Positions 1 to 8,920 of a stretch of DNA of 64,000 nt are shown one piece after another (position 1 is the first letter of the stretch; the number at the start of each line of letters is the position of its first letter). Under the pieces are notes generated by a model, which saw only the letters and a program-made list of their open reading frames with translations, had not been told where the DNA came from and did not search any database. The stretch covers positions 62,001 through 126,000 of the forward strand of contig CAWGAJ010000002.1 of the NCBI GenBank assembly GCA_963820545.1, read 5' to 3'. Origin of the DNA: CAWGAJ01 sp963820545 (GTDB lineage Bacteria; Planctomycetota; Planctomycetia; Pirellulales; Thermoguttaceae). Both the position numbers and the translations under genes were made by a program.

Positions 1-431
1 AATTGATGGGCAAAGGCCACTGCCGGAACGCGCCGATAGTTGAACCACACAAATGTTTTTACCTTGGCGGCCTTGGCGGCGCGGACCATTTCGCGCGCGT
101 CGTCGAGCGTGCCGGCAAGTGGTTTTTCGCAACACACCGGCTTGCCGGCGGCAATCGCGGACGTTGCCATCGGAGCGTGCAAGAAGTTGGGCGTGACTAT
201 GTCGACCAGACCGATCTGGGGCGATTTGACCAGTTGCTCCCAGTCGCTCCTTGCGTTTTGCCATCCCCAATTGTCGGCAAACGCTTGGGGATTTTCCTCG
301 GCCTGGCCGAAAACAGTGTGCATTACCGGGATGATCGGCGGCTGAAAGAATTTGGCAACTTGTCCCCAGGCGTTTGAATGGGATCGGCCCATGAACCCTT
401 GACCAATCAAAGCCACATTGATGGTTGCCAT
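1..431 (-). CDS. Gfo/Idh/MocA-family oxidoreductase, N-terminal part (cut by window edge)
   Basis: Reading the minus strand from the ATG at 431 gives an open frame of about 143 residues that runs off the window. It begins MATINVALIGQGFMG, a Rossmann NAD(P)-binding start with a GQGFMGRSH loop. Near residue 95 it has CEKPLAGTLDDA, the EKP motif of the Gfo/Idh/MocA family whose Lys contacts cofactor and substrate. These proteins oxidise or epimerise sugars and inositols with NAD(P). GAGGAG lies about 6 bases before the ATG, which supports the start. The C-terminal substrate domain is missing, so the substrate cannot be named. The gene diverges from the next plus-strand gene. Confidence 0.85.
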   Translation of the reverse strand, partial: MATINVALIGQGFMGRSHSNAWGQVAKFFQPPIIPVMHTVFGQAEENPQAFADNWGWQNARSDWEQLVKSPQIGLVDIVTPNFLHAPMATSAIAAGKPVCCEKPLAGTLDDAREMVRAAKAAKVKTFVWFNYRRVPAVAFAHQ

Positions 432-630
432 GGATGCTCCTCGCCGAATTTGTTGTATTGGAGTAAGTTTATAGACCGATTGCTTTTCCTTGACAAGTGC
501 CCAAGAAGAAAGGTGCATCTGGCAATTCCGCACGGTTCCGGGTACCATGCTTCAAGGAGCCGGATGGATCGGTGAAATTACCGATACACTGCTGGCATCA
601 GTTATTCAGGAAGATATAGGAGGTCATGGA

Positions 631-1194
631 ATGTTCAATAAATATAAATCGCGGCGGGCTATCTGGTTGGGAATGGGAATTGCAATAGGTTTGACGCTGG
701 GATTGATGGCCGGGGGGCTCTGGCCGCAAACGCCGCTGCATGCCACGGCCACCGATCGAGTGGACACGCTGGCCATAGCCACCGGGCTGGTGGATGAAGA
801 CGTGGAAGCAATTTACTTTTTGGATTTTCTTACCGGCGATCTGCGGGCGCTGGTCATGGGAAAACAAGCCGGACAGTTTTGCGGTTTTTTTAACATCAAC
901 GTCGCCGAACATTTAGGCATTGATCCCGGCAAAAATCCGCGTTTTTTGATGGTCACGGGCATGGTCAACTTGCGCCGAGGCGGAACGCGCATGCAGCCCA
1001 GTCGCGCAGTGGTTTATGTGGCCGAGGCCACCTCGGGTAAAGTGGGCGCTTATGCTATCCCCTGGAATCCTTCCCTGGCGGCCGCCGGACAAAAAATCGC
1101 GCAAAATCTTATTCCCGTGGCTTTGGATCAATTCCGTCCCGCCTCGGGAAACATTGCACCAATAACAAACATCAGTCCGCCCCTTACGAAATAG
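631..1194 (+). CDS. Hypothetical membrane-anchored or exported protein
   Basis: Not a family I can name. The ATG at 631 follows an AGGAGG box (619-624) and is preferred over the upstream ATG at 490, which would add about 47 residues of poor coding quality. The 187-residue product has a short basic N-terminus (KYKSRR), one hydrophobic helix at about residues 10-30, and a soluble domain from about 45 to 187. It sits 19 bases before thiS. A second N-terminally anchored protein of unknown function lies just beyond thiG on the other strand, so the thi pair is enclosed by two anchored proteins. No catalytic motif is visible. Confidence 0.7.
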   Translation: MFNKYKSRRAIWLGMGIAIGLTLGLMAGGLWPQTPLHATATDRVDTLAIATGLVDEDVEAIYFLDFLTGDLRALVMGKQAGQFCGFFNINVAEHLGIDPGKNPRFLMVTGMVNLRRGGTRMQPSRAVVYVAEATSGKVGAYAIPWNPSLAAAGQKIAQNLIPVALDQFRPASGNIAPITNISPPLTK

Positions 1195-1213
1195 TTTCAA
1201 TTATTCAACAGCC

Positions 1214-1414
1214 ATGGAAATCACGGTCAATGATCAAACCCATCAGGTGGCTGACGCAGTCACGGTTGCCGAGTTGCTTCAGCATTTACAATTAAGCGAC
1301 AAACCCGTGGCCGTGGAAGTGAATCACTGTTTGCTGCCCCGACAGCAACACGCCGCACATCGGCTCTCGGCCGGCAACCGGTTGGAAATCGTCACCCTGG
1401 TAGGAGGAGGATAA
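1214..1414 (+). CDS. thiS: Sulfur carrier protein ThiS
   Basis: A 66-residue ubiquitin-like protein ending in VGGG. ThiS carries sulfur as a C-terminal thiocarboxylate on its last Gly and donates it to ThiG during synthesis of the thiazole half of thiamine. The central PVAVEVNHCLLPR segment and the EIVTLVGGG tail are typical of the family. It lies six bases before thiG. The GGAGGAGG that serves thiG is written inside the final Gly codons of thiS, which implies coupled translation. No TPP riboswitch (thi box) is visible upstream. Confidence 0.93.
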   Translation: MEITVNDQTHQVADAVTVAELLQHLQLSDKPVAVEVNHCLLPRQQHAAHRLSAGNRLEIVTLVGGG

Positions 1415-1420
1415 ATTAAC

Positions 1421-2248
1421 ATGGAAAAATCACGCGCCAGCGATGATCCGCTGCGGATTGGCTCGCACACGTTTTCCAGCCGCCTGATCGTGGGAACAGG
1501 CAAGTACGCCAACTATGAATTGATGCGACAAGCCTTGGATATTTCCGGCACGGAGTGTATTACCGTGGCCGTGCGCCGCGAAAGGCTGATCGACGCCTCG
1601 GGTAAAAACCTGCTGGATTTCATCGACACTTCACACTACACAATCCTTCCCAATACGGCAGGCTGCTTTACCGCCGAAGATGCCATCCGCGTCGCCCGGC
1701 TGGGACGCGAGATCCTTACCCAGTTGAATAATCCCGGGGCGGATTGGGTCAAACTGGAAGTCCTGGGCGATGCGAAAACCCTGCTGCCCGACCCGCTCGC
1801 CACGGTGGAGGCCACGGAAAAACTCGCGGCCGAGGGATTCCAAGTGCTCGTCTATGCCAGCGACGATCCCGTGGTGGCAAAAAGACTCAAAAAAGCCGGC
1901 GCCGCCAGCGTGATGCCCGCCGGCAGCCCGATCGGTTCGGGTCAGGGAGTGCTCAATCCCAATGCCATCCGAATATGTTTGGAATATTTAAAAGAAAATG
2001 ATCCCGAGTATCCGGTAATCGTCGATGCCGGCGTAGGCACGGCCAGCGATGTGACCGTGGCCATGGAACTAGGCGTGGATGGCGTGCTCTTGAATACCGG
2101 CATCGCCCACGCCAAAGACCCCTTGCGCATGGCCCAGGCAATGCGTCTGGCCGCCGAATCGGGCCGCCTGGCCTATCTTGCCGGACGGATTCCCAAAAAA
2201 CTTTACGCTACCGCCAGCAGTCCGCTGGAAGGAAGGATTAGTGGATAG
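1421..2248 (+). CDS. thiG: Thiazole synthase ThiG
   Basis: A 275-residue TIM-barrel enzyme that condenses deoxyxylulose 5-phosphate, dehydroglycine or glycine imine and ThiS-thiocarboxylate into the thiazole phosphate of thiamine. The segment GADWVKLEVLGD (about residues 106-117) holds the Lys that forms the Schiff base with DXP. Phosphate-binding loops are seen at PAGSPIGSG and at VDAGVGTASD (about 205-215). Length and order match full-length ThiG. An AGGAGGAGGATAA block shared with the end of thiS gives a strong ribosome site. No other thi genes (thiC, thiE, thiH, thiO) are in the window. Confidence 0.95.
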   Translation: MEKSRASDDPLRIGSHTFSSRLIVGTGKYANYELMRQALDISGTECITVAVRRERLIDASGKNLLDFIDTSHYTILPNTAGCFTAEDAIRVARLGREILTQLNNPGADWVKLEVLGDAKTLLPDPLATVEATEKLAAEGFQVLVYASDDPVVAKRLKKAGAASVMPAGSPIGSGQGVLNPNAIRICLEYLKENDPEYPVIVDAGVGTASDVTVAMELGVDGVLLNTGIAHAKDPLRMAQAMRLAAESGRLAYLAGRIPKKLYATASSPLEGRISG

Positions 2249-2439
2249 TGGGCAGTGGAGAGTGCAGAGTGGCGAGTGGGTATAGGGTTACTGTCATTCT
2301 GAGCGGAGCGAAGAATCTCCCCAGCTCTCAGCTTTCAGCCTACAGCCTAAAACCTTTGAGATCCTTCGCTGTGCTCAGGATGACATTCGCGACTAATTCC
2401 CAATCTCTAATTCCCTATCTTCTATTCCTAATCCCTTGT
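2249..2439. repeat. Intergenic repeat block: GTGG-type words, an inverted repeat, CAGC and CCCTAAT-type words
   Basis: The space between thiG and the next gene has four repeat types in a row. First come AGTGG-rich words (2248-2280). An inverted repeat follows, with one arm TCATTCTGAGCGGAGCGAAG near 2294-2313 and the other TCCTTCGCTGTGCTCAGGAT near 2361-2380. Between the arms lie CAGCTTTCAGCCTACAGCC words, and after them AATTCCCTATCTTC-like words. Related copies of each type recur elsewhere in the window. No coding content is supported. Confidence 0.7.
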
Positions 2440-3147
2440 TCACGGTGTTGTTCCGGCGTTGGGCGGAGTTGTTGGCTGATTTGTCGGAGGATTGTTTGAC
2501 TGATCTGACTGATTTGTCGGCGGAGTTGATTGCTGCGGCGGAGTGACGGGAGCAAGTGGCGTGGGTGGTTTAGGCGGGGTAGTTTTGGTATCCAAGCGCC
2601 AAGGTGAAGTCAAGGGGATAGTTTGACCGATTTGAGGGAATTGAGCGAAAACGCCAAAATTTTGCCCCTCATGTCCCATGGCCACCAAAACCTTGCCGCT
2701 ATGGCCCACCGTGGTCACCAGTCCTCCGGTGTCGGTAGTACGGATCTGCACCTGGGGTACGCCATTGGCATTCATGGTCTGAATAATTCCGGCCTGGGCA
2801 TTCTTGTCGACGCCGGCAATGATCATCGGCTTGCCCTCGGGATCGGCAACTACCATGGCCTGGCATTCCGTCCTTACGGCTTTAAATAGCGTAGATTCGG
2901 CCAATCCCACCGTGCGAATATGTTTGCCCGATGCCTCGTTGAAATGAAACTGATCGCATTGAAACTGATTGCATTCGCCCCCTTGCAACACGACCAGATC
3001 GTTGCAGAGAACCTTTTGGGCGGTAATTTCGCCGGCTTTTAGATCCACTGCGCCGAATCGTCTGGTGGGCAGAAACTGATTGCGACGCGCAATTCCCAGG
3101 GTCAGAAAAAGCAGCGGATAAACGATCCAGCGTTCGCGGGTAGACAT
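2440..3147 (-). CDS. Hypothetical anchored protein with proline-rich C-terminal tail
   Basis: A 235-residue protein of no family I can name. The ATG at 3147 is preceded by AGGAG at a spacing of 7. The N-terminus STRERWIVYPLLFLTLGI is a basic anchor plus a short hydrophobic helix. Residues 28-150 form a beta-rich repetitive domain (FGAVDLKAGEITAQKV, then ADPEGKPMIIAGVD and GHSGKVLVAMG), resembling short beta-helix turns. From about residue 185 the protein becomes low-complexity Pro/Thr/Gln/Asn, likely disordered. It is convergent with thiG. A structural envelope role is possible but is only inference. Confidence 0.75.
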   Translation of the reverse strand: MSTRERWIVYPLLFLTLGIARRNQFLPTRRFGAVDLKAGEITAQKVLCNDLVVLQGGECNQFQCDQFHFNEASGKHIRTVGLAESTLFKAVRTECQAMVVADPEGKPMIIAGVDKNAQAGIIQTMNANGVPQVQIRTTDTGGLVTTVGHSGKVLVAMGHEGQNFGVFAQFPQIGQTIPLTSPWRLDTKTTPPKPPTPLAPVTPPQQSTPPTNQSDQSNNPPTNQPTTPPNAGTTP

Positions 3148-3490
3148 GAGAACACTCCTGATATGTTAGGGATTGGGGATTAGGGATTGGGGGATCGGGG
3201 CCAAGATGTTTAATTTAAAAATAGGTGCATTACGCCCATGTCGATTAAGTCTAATAATACCTAAGTTTCATTGAGACATAATGTTCGATTACTAATTCCA
3301 AATCTCCAATCCCCAATCCCTTTTGTTATGTATTGATTCTCGCATACCCCATTTGGCAGTCAAGGAAGGCAAAATCACTATATTTTTATAAATGTTATCA
3401 CGATATTCTAAGTGCGCACTTAATCTACTCAACTCGAATTTATATAGGCAAGAAATAACCCATATTGTGTTTGTTGCCCAATATCCCACA
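3148..3490. repeat. Non-coding spacer with GGGATTG/GGGATTA words
   Basis: The spacer between two divergent genes contains TTAGGGATTGGGGATTAGG-like words at 3168-3195. The complementary type, TCCAATCCCCAATCCC, occurs at 3303-3320. Together they are opposite-strand copies of the same degenerate heptamer family. No gene, tRNA or clear promoter is seen in the rest. Confidence 0.55.
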
Positions 3491-4978
3491 ATGGAATCAC
3501 AGCCCGTTCCCATTATAAAAACGTTGGAGCGTCGCTACAGGCTGAGGTTTTGCTGGCGCTGGCTGGTGATTCCTTTCTTGGGAATATGTATTTGGGGATG
3601 GTTTGACGTTCGTCAGCGCGGCTATCTGTATCCCCAAACCCCTTGGGAACACAAGACCGATTTGACCGTTTACACCGAAGCGGGAGCGGCCTTTTTCGAC
3701 GGCCGAAGGCCTTACGAGGTGTGCAGTCCACGGGGGTGGACGTATTTGTATCCGCCCTTGTTTGCCATGGTTATGGCCCCGCTGCACGTGCTGCCCACGC
3801 AGGATCAGGTGATGATCTGGTTTGCCGTCTCGTTGCTTATCTGCTGGGGATGTGTATACGAATCTGGGCGAACGCTGGCATACTTGCGCGCCAATGACGA
3901 GCATGTGAGCCAGCACTATACGGCGTGGTTTCCCTGGTTGGGCATTGCCGCCGTGTGCGCCGCGACCTTGCCCGTGCTCAATTGTTTGCAGCGCGGTCAG
4001 GTGGGCATTTTAAAATTGTATTTGCTGTGTTTGGGATTGCGCTTGGTCCTGAGCGGTCGCACATATTGGACACGGATGCTGGGCGGCGTGGTGTTGGCCT
4101 TGCCCATTGTGTTGAAAGTTGTCCCTCTGCTGCCGGTGAGTTTTTTGGTGTTTGTACAATTTGTGACCTGGGCAAAAAGCCGTTGGACGAGCACGTCTCG
4201 CCCCGCTGGAGCCAGCCGACGCGCGGCCGCTTCGTCCTTGGGACTGGTATTGGGAATGTTGTTGTTCTTTTTAATTGTCCCGTCAATGCTGGTCGGCTGG
4301 AAAGCCAATTGGCAGCATCTGCAGACCTGGTCGAGTTTCATGCTCACCAAGGTGGACGATGGCGGCGAGGATCCGCGTTCGGGAAATTCCCGCGCGGTGC
4401 GCAATCAAAGTCTGCATAACGCGGTTTATCGCCTGGGTAATTTTGCCTGGTACGCGGCCACCGGGGGGCCGGACGATCGATTGGTGGAAAATTTATCCCG
4501 GCCCGCAATGATCATGGATTCGCCGCTTGCGGAAGCCGTATTGCTGGGCGTGAGAATCGCCATCCTGGCTGCATTGGGAATCGTGGGCATCCGCCTGGGC
4601 ATGCGCGGCGACGCCCTCAGCCAGGCGACGGCCTTTGGCCTGGCCTGCGTGGCAATGCTGGTCGTTTCGCCGGTTTCGCGCGGGCATTATTTCATGCTCT
4701 TTGCGCCGGCTGTTTTATATTTGCCTTTATGGCTCGACCGGGAAAATCATAAAAGGGCGGCGATAGCGCTTGCTGTTATACCGATCGTGCTCATCGATCT
4801 GCATTACATCTTTCTCGGATTCGCCGGGCGCGTGGGTCTGCTGGGATTGGGCATGACCGCCTGGCTTTTGGCCGCGCTAATTATCGTTGCCAGGAGCGAT
4901 CTTAAGACCGCGGCAACTTCATTCTCGGAAGATGTTCCGCTCGAAGAATTCTTGCCCGTAGCCAGGCAAGCGGCCTGA
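3491..4978 (+). CDS. GT87-type (DUF2029) polytopic membrane glycosyltransferase
   Basis: A 495-residue protein with about nine to ten hydrophobic helices, the first at about residues 23-38. After it comes the external segment DLTVYTEAGAAFFDG, then RRPYEV and YLYPPLFA. The DxxxY...G(R)PY...YPP pattern is the hallmark of family 87 glycosyltransferases, which use polyprenyl-phosphate sugars such as polyprenyl-phosphomannose on the outer face of the membrane. Asp57 is the candidate catalytic acid. The start at 3491 is chosen because the helix follows directly; an in-frame ATG at 3392 would add 33 residues, and neither start has a clear Shine-Dalgarno. The acceptor is unknown. Confidence 0.8.
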   Translation: MESQPVPIIKTLERRYRLRFCWRWLVIPFLGICIWGWFDVRQRGYLYPQTPWEHKTDLTVYTEAGAAFFDGRRPYEVCSPRGWTYLYPPLFAMVMAPLHVLPTQDQVMIWFAVSLLICWGCVYESGRTLAYLRANDEHVSQHYTAWFPWLGIAAVCAATLPVLNCLQRGQVGILKLYLLCLGLRLVLSGRTYWTRMLGGVVLALPIVLKVVPLLPVSFLVFVQFVTWAKSRWTSTSRPAGASRRAAASSLGLVLGMLLFFLIVPSMLVGWKANWQHLQTWSSFMLTKVDDGGEDPRSGNSRAVRNQSLHNAVYRLGNFAWYAATGGPDDRLVENLSRPAMIMDSPLAEAVLLGVRIAILAALGIVGIRLGMRGDALSQATAFGLACVAMLVVSPVSRGHYFMLFAPAVLYLPLWLDRENHKRAAIALAVIPIVLIDLHYIFLGFAGRVGLLGLGMTAWLLAALIIVARSDLKTAATSFSEDVPLEEFLPVARQAA

Positions 4979-4999
4979 ACTTTTTTAGAACTTCTAACA

Positions 5000-5115
5000 A
5001 AATGACGTGTGCCACTGCTGGCTCGTCCAGCAGTGCTGTATAAAACGTCGAATATACACTGCTGGCTTGCAAGCAGTGCCGTTTGAAACGCTGAAAAAAA
5101 CACTGCTTATGAACA
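5000..5115. repeat. Palindromic GTGCCACTGCTGG repeat, three arms
   Basis: GTGCCACTGCTGG...CCAGCAGTG (5009-5036) is followed by CACTGCTGGCTTGCAAGCAGTG (5057-5078, a near-perfect palindrome) and then a CACTGCTTATGAACAG arm (5101-5116). Shorter GTGCCACTG copies occur near 27042, 48284, 54070 and 55203. It lies in the 530-base space after the GT87 gene, where no intact gene is seen. Confidence 0.65.
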
Positions 5116-5218
5116 GGGCACCGACGGGCACCATCGGGCACCGTGCGCAGCATGGTCGGCATGGTCGATTGGTCGTGGCACACAAAATGTAAGTTTTCTT
5201 CATTTTGTTCGAATCTTA

Positions 5219-5352
5219 TTAATACCGCGTTACGACGACGTTGCCTGGTTGCAGAGTTTCGCCGGATTTGACGGAAAAATCCTTTTCGCCCCACTCACCG
5301 TAATCGTGGAAAATCGAAATCCGATAAGTGGCGCCTGAGATTAGTGCGGGAA
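5219..5352 (-). pseudogene. C-terminal gene remnant (about 43 codons)
   Basis: Read on the minus strand, this stretch gives a coherent C-terminus: ALISGATYRISIFHDYG, then EWGEKDFSVKSGETLQPG, then NVVVTRY and a TAA stop at 5221-5219. It looks like the last beta-strands of a carboxypeptidase-regulatory-like (CNA-B fold) domain as found at the ends of large planctomycete proteins. The same frame meets a TAG about 44 codons upstream and no start codon is present. I therefore read it as the surviving tail of a deleted gene rather than a small protein. The family call is inference. Confidence 0.4.
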
Positions 5353-5507
5353 AAGTGCAGCTCTAAATAATGGCACTCGTTTTGCAATAGGCGGGGGGAT
5401 TGTTGTACCCTGCACGCTGCTTGGCCGAGCAGGCGATTTACCGATTCGATTTACTAAGCCATAATATAAATAGAGCCTGCTAATCTCTCTTTTCCGATGA
5501 GCTTGCC

Positions 5508-5798
5508 ATGGTTTATAGAACATTTTGGTTATGGTTACTGGTTTTTGCGTTCGGCATTCTGGGCTGTAGCCGGGCTCAGTCTCCTAGTCTCGTGGCGGAG
5601 GAGAAAAAAACGCTCGGTGCATGGCATCCCGGGGAAAAAGTCACTTATAAATGGCCCGACGATTTCAAATTGCCCTTGGAAATTTACATCGAAACGCCCG
5701 AGGTGCCCCGGGAAATTCAAGGCCCATTGCCACCGATCGGAGAAGTAAAAAAACAGCCCACTGAACAGCCCGCAAAGAAGTTTCCCTGGATTTTCTGA
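5508..5798 (+). CDS. Small predicted lipoprotein
   Basis: A 96-residue product. The N-terminus MVYRTFWLWLLVFAFGILGC is a classic lipoprotein signal peptide with an LGC lipobox, which would make Cys20 the lipidated first residue. The mature part is charged and proline-rich (residues 30-96) with no recognised domain; it may be a short periplasmic peptide tethered to a membrane. The start codon lacks a strong ribosome site, so the exact start is less sure than the lipobox. Confidence 0.6.
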   Translation: MVYRTFWLWLLVFAFGILGCSRAQSPSLVAEEKKTLGAWHPGEKVTYKWPDDFKLPLEIYIETPEVPREIQGPLPPIGEVKKQPTEQPAKKFPWIF

Positions 5799-6107
5799 AG
5801 CCCCCGGGGGGGCCGAATCCCGGCATTGGGTTCAGTTTGTGCAATCTATTTACTGAGCCGTTCATGAAATATGTTCGCCCTGAGGGATGAAAAAGCCCTC
5901 ACCCTAGCCCTCTCCCGGAGGGCGAGGGGACAGTTTTGTAGGATCGATAAGCTGTCAACAAGAAAAACATTAAAATCGACAATACTTGAAAATCGCATAA
6001 AATATAGGTGGCAAGACACCAACGTGTTAATACCTCGCAGACCGTGACATTATGAGGACATTGATTCCCGCCGTGAATTCACGGCGGGTTAAATGTGTGG
6101 ATCAGAG
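5799..6107. repeat. Spacer with CCCTCACCCTAGCCCTC palindrome
   Basis: At about 5898-5930 the sequence CCCTCACCCTAGCCCTC, then TCCCGGAGGGCGAGGGGA, forms a hairpin-capable repeat of a type seen in many bacterial genomes. A second hairpin, CCGCCGTGAATTCACGGCGG, lies at 6069-6088 just ahead of the metallophosphoesterase gene. The rest of the spacer (AT-rich, about 5935-6060) shows no gene. Confidence 0.55.
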
Positions 6108-6818
6108 ATGGGCAAATGTTATTTTGTTGCTGATTTGCATTTGTTTGCCAACCGCTCAAAGGCGTCGCGATATTTGCTCGATATGATCGCCGCCGCGGCC
6201 GAAGCGGAAGACTTTGTGCTCGGCGGAGATATCTTTGATTTTCGCTGGGCGCGGACAAAAAATCACCGCCAAACCGTGGACAAGGCCCTGGCTTGGCTTA
6301 AGGACCTGGTGCGACCTTGTCCGCGGTGTCATTTCCATTTTGTGTTGGGAAACCACGATTTCCATCAAACACTCATGGATCGTCTCGCCGATTTAGCCCG
6401 AGATTTGCCGAATTTTTCCTGGAATTGCTATTACGTGCGCTTGGGCAACAGCATTTTTTTGCACGGCGACGTGGCCGATCGCAAAAACCATAATGCCGAG
6501 ACGTTGGCTGCCGCCCGGGACCAGTGGCTCGACGCCCGGCGTCGCGGTCCATTCCTCAGCGGGCTGTATGACGTGGTCGTGCTGACGCGATTGCACAAGC
6601 CATTGCCGCGCTTGGTTTATGCGAAGCGTGTGGTGGCGCGGCGGATTCTTTCCTATCTAAAACAGATCGGCCAAGGCCCAGCGGCGGGCGTACGCAACGT
6701 ATATTTCGGTCACACCCACAAACACATGACCAATTACGAATACGGCGGCCTGATCTTTCACAGCGGCGGGGCGCCGATAAAAGGCCTGGAATTCCACATC
6801 CTTGAGGCGGTGACGTAA
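6108..6818 (+). CDS. Calcineurin-like metallophosphoesterase (LpxH/UDP-diacylglucosamine hydrolase type)
   Basis: A 236-residue protein carrying the complete five-motif metallophosphoesterase set: ADLHLF (Asp8/His10 region), GGDIFDF (about 39-45), LGNHDFH (80-86), LHGD (118-121) and YFGHTHKHM near residue 205. These residues bind the two metal ions that hydrolyse phosphomono- or diesters. Order and spacing resemble UDP-2,3-diacylglucosamine pyrophosphatase, a lipid A enzyme, but the substrate is not proven. The ATG at 6108 is chosen because the first beta-strand follows directly; an ATG at 6093 adds five residues. Confidence 0.82.
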   Translation: MGKCYFVADLHLFANRSKASRYLLDMIAAAAEAEDFVLGGDIFDFRWARTKNHRQTVDKALAWLKDLVRPCPRCHFHFVLGNHDFHQTLMDRLADLARDLPNFSWNCYYVRLGNSIFLHGDVADRKNHNAETLAAARDQWLDARRRGPFLSGLYDVVVLTRLHKPLPRLVYAKRVVARRILSYLKQIGQGPAAGVRNVYFGHTHKHMTNYEYGGLIFHSGGAPIKGLEFHILEAVT

Positions 6819-7096
6819 TGATTAACTGCTTATCTACCAATAGGTTGCGATATATTGGTCAACCGATTTTAACTTCAGGATTGACGATAATCAAATAATT
6901 ATGCATCTACGAATACCGGGGATTTGCTTGCTTTGCCCAACTAGCCCAATTAAGATCAATAATGTAAGTATAGTGGCTGAAAGTGGCTACGTATTGTAGG
7001 TTTCACGAGTCTAACTTGCGCTCCTGCTTCTGATAGAATGGCAGTTATAGTGGGAGCGCTTCGGATTATCCACCTATGGAATCGGAGATCATACCC

Positions 7097-8526
7097 ATGC
7101 GTTGTCGAACCATTGGTCGTCGAGCGGGTTTGCTTTTTGCTGTAATCGCCGTGGCAATTTTTTTGCCGGCACGTGCGTTTACTCAAACAGGGACCAGTAC
7201 TAGCAGTACTAGCGGCAGTACCAGCGGCAGTACTAGCGGTACTACAACCGGTTTTACCGAGGCAGGCGTGGTTGTGGACGCCGAAGGCGTGTTGCGCTCG
7301 AAGATATATATAGATCGGGGCGGCCAACTCACCTTGGAGCGGATTGCCGCGGCTAAGGCCACACTCGATCCAAAAGTAACAGCCTCTAGCAAGCTGCGGA
7401 AAATATCGCTAAACCGGCTGGAAGAGATCGTCTTGCAACAACAAGGCGTGCTTACCGACGAAATGCGATACTTGGCCGGTTTGCAACGAATTCAATATGT
7501 CTTTTACTATCCGGAATCCAAGGATATCGTGCTGGCCGGACCGGCGGAGGGCTGGATCACCGATCTTTCCGGTCGCGTGGTGGGCATCAAAACCCTTCGG
7601 CCGGTCGTGCAATTGCAAGATCTGGTAGTCGGCTTGGCGCGTATCCGCCCAAAGGCAAATCTGTGCAAATGATCGGCTGCTCAATCGACCCGAGTCCCGA
7701 GGGCCTTGCCGCCATGCAGCGATTCCTCAATTCCATCGGTTCATACGCCACGCCTAATGATACGCAAACCATCGTCGAAGGACTGCGCACCAACCTGGGC
7801 TATCACAACATCAGCGTCCACGGCGTTTCGCCCAAAACCCATTTCGCCCAGGTGATGGTGGAAGCCGATTACCGCATGAAGCTCATTGGCATCGGGCTGG
7901 AAAAACCGCCCATCAAGTTAGTTAGTTACGTGGATCGGGCCAGTTTTGGCGACGTCAGCCGCAACGCCCTGCAACGCTGGTTCTTCACGCCAGATTATCA
8001 ATGCGTGCGCGTGAGCGACGACCAGTTGGCCATGGAGCTGGTGGGCGACGGGGTAAAACTCGTGGGCGAAAACGAACTGGTCTCCGAGGGCGGCCAGCGC
8101 CAGATATCCGGCGGCTTTAATAAAGCCAGCCAGGCCTTTGTGACCGGCTTTACAAAAGTTTACCCCGAACTGGCTAAACGATCGCCTGTTTACGCCGAGC
8201 TGAGAAACCTCATCGACATCGCCATCGCCGCGGCCTTCATCCAACAACAAGATTATTACGGCAAGGCCGGCTGGTACATGGCCTTCCTCGGCGACGAAGG
8301 GAAATACGCCGTCCAGGCTTATAACATCCCCAAGACCGTGGAAACGGTGGTGAACGCCATTTGGAAAGGCAACCACCTGATGACTCCAGTGGGCGGCGGC
8401 GTGGAAATCCAGCCCGCCAAAGCGATAGAGTCGGATAAACTCATGGCCGACGAGAAAGGCAAAGTCGCCAAACTCCGCGAGGAAATCAAAATCAATTTGG
8501 CCAAAGGCCAATGGTGGTGGGATTAG
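7097..8526 (+). CDS. DUF1598-family exported protein, frameshifted near 7636
   Basis: Two overlapping frames form one protein. The first (7097-7672) starts at the ATG at 7097 and has a signal peptide (LLFAVIAVAIFLPARAF), then a Ser/Thr/Gly-rich linker (residues about 33-50). The second resumes with QMIGCSIDPSPEGLAAMQR and continues to KGQWWWD. At 7634-7641, TTGGCGCG breaks the frame; restoring one G (TTGGGCGCG) gives GLGAYPPKGKSVQMIGC, which matches DUF1598 proteins, a family I know from Planctomycetes. The role of DUF1598 is unknown. A strong terminator follows at 8667. A base-calling error is the likeliest cause of the break. Confidence 0.8.
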
Positions 8527-8581
8527 AGTCTTTGTGATGATATTTAAGCGCATTTTGCGCATCTTGTAAAGCCGCGACGGG

Positions 8582-8621
8582 CACCAACCGAAGGTTGGTC
8601 GGTCGCGGTTTGGTTGCGGCC
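8582..8621. repeat. Left arm of a 40-bp inverted repeat around the chaperone block
   Basis: This stretch matches the reverse complement of 15571-15610 at 37 of 40 positions, and the last 25 bases are identical. The core is GGTCGGTCGCGGTTTGG. The two arms face each other across about 7 kb that holds the FHA/Hsp70/J-domain genes. Each arm also has its own local inverted repeat (CCAACC...GGTTGG). Confidence 0.8.
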
Positions 8622-8666
8622 GTTAGGCCGCGCTAGTTTATTTTCCAAAATAAAGGCTTCTTACAC

Positions 8667-8711
8667 AAGTCGCCAAGGGTGTTGATAGGCATCCCCTTGG
8701 CGACTTTTTTA
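8667..8711 (+). terminator. Rho-independent terminator after the DUF1598 gene
   Basis: A 13-bp stem, AAGTCGCCAAGGG (8667-8679) with CCCTTGGCGACTT (8694-8706), encloses a 14-base loop and runs into TTTTTATTG. It lies 141 bases past the DUF1598 stop and would isolate that gene from the following block. Confidence 0.85.
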
Positions 8712-8727
8712 TTGAATGTAACCAAAA

Positions 8728-8750
8728 AACGGTTCCTGACACCTTTTTTC
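8728..8750. repeat. REP-like 23-mer identical to the transposase inverted repeat
   Basis: This 23-mer (core AACGGTTCCTGACACC) is identical to the terminal inverted repeat of the transposase element at 20837-21594. A second partial copy, CCTGACACCTTTATTCC, follows directly. The opposite orientation occurs at 15651-15672, past the other end of the chaperone block. Confidence 0.85.
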
Positions 8751-8891
8751 CCTGACACCTTTATTCCCCCCTTTATTCCCCTTTTATTCCCTTCCATAAC
8801 TTTTCAATTTACAACAGTCTGAAGCGACTGTGGCAGGTCCGGGCAATCATGACTCTGTCATTGGGACACCATTTGGGGAGTCTACCCCCCA

Positions 8892-8920
8892 TTGCAAGCG
8901 TGACTTTTGATTTCTATAAT
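8892..8920 (+). promoter_or_regulatory. Sigma-70-type promoter for the chaperone block
   Basis: TTGCAA at 8892-8897 and a perfect TATAAT at 8915-8920 are separated by 17 bases. They lie 137 bases before the first gene of the block (9057). No other -35/-10 pair of this quality was seen in the 530-base space. Confidence 0.6.

Noticed and set aside
432..1213. TPP riboswitch upstream of thiS
   Set aside because: The CTGAGA and ACC...GATCTGGATAATGCC elements are not present between 432 and 1213.
2248..2499. 83-codon frame after thiG
   Set aside because: It consists of repeat words (SLIPYLLFLIPC) and overlaps the end of the opposite gene.
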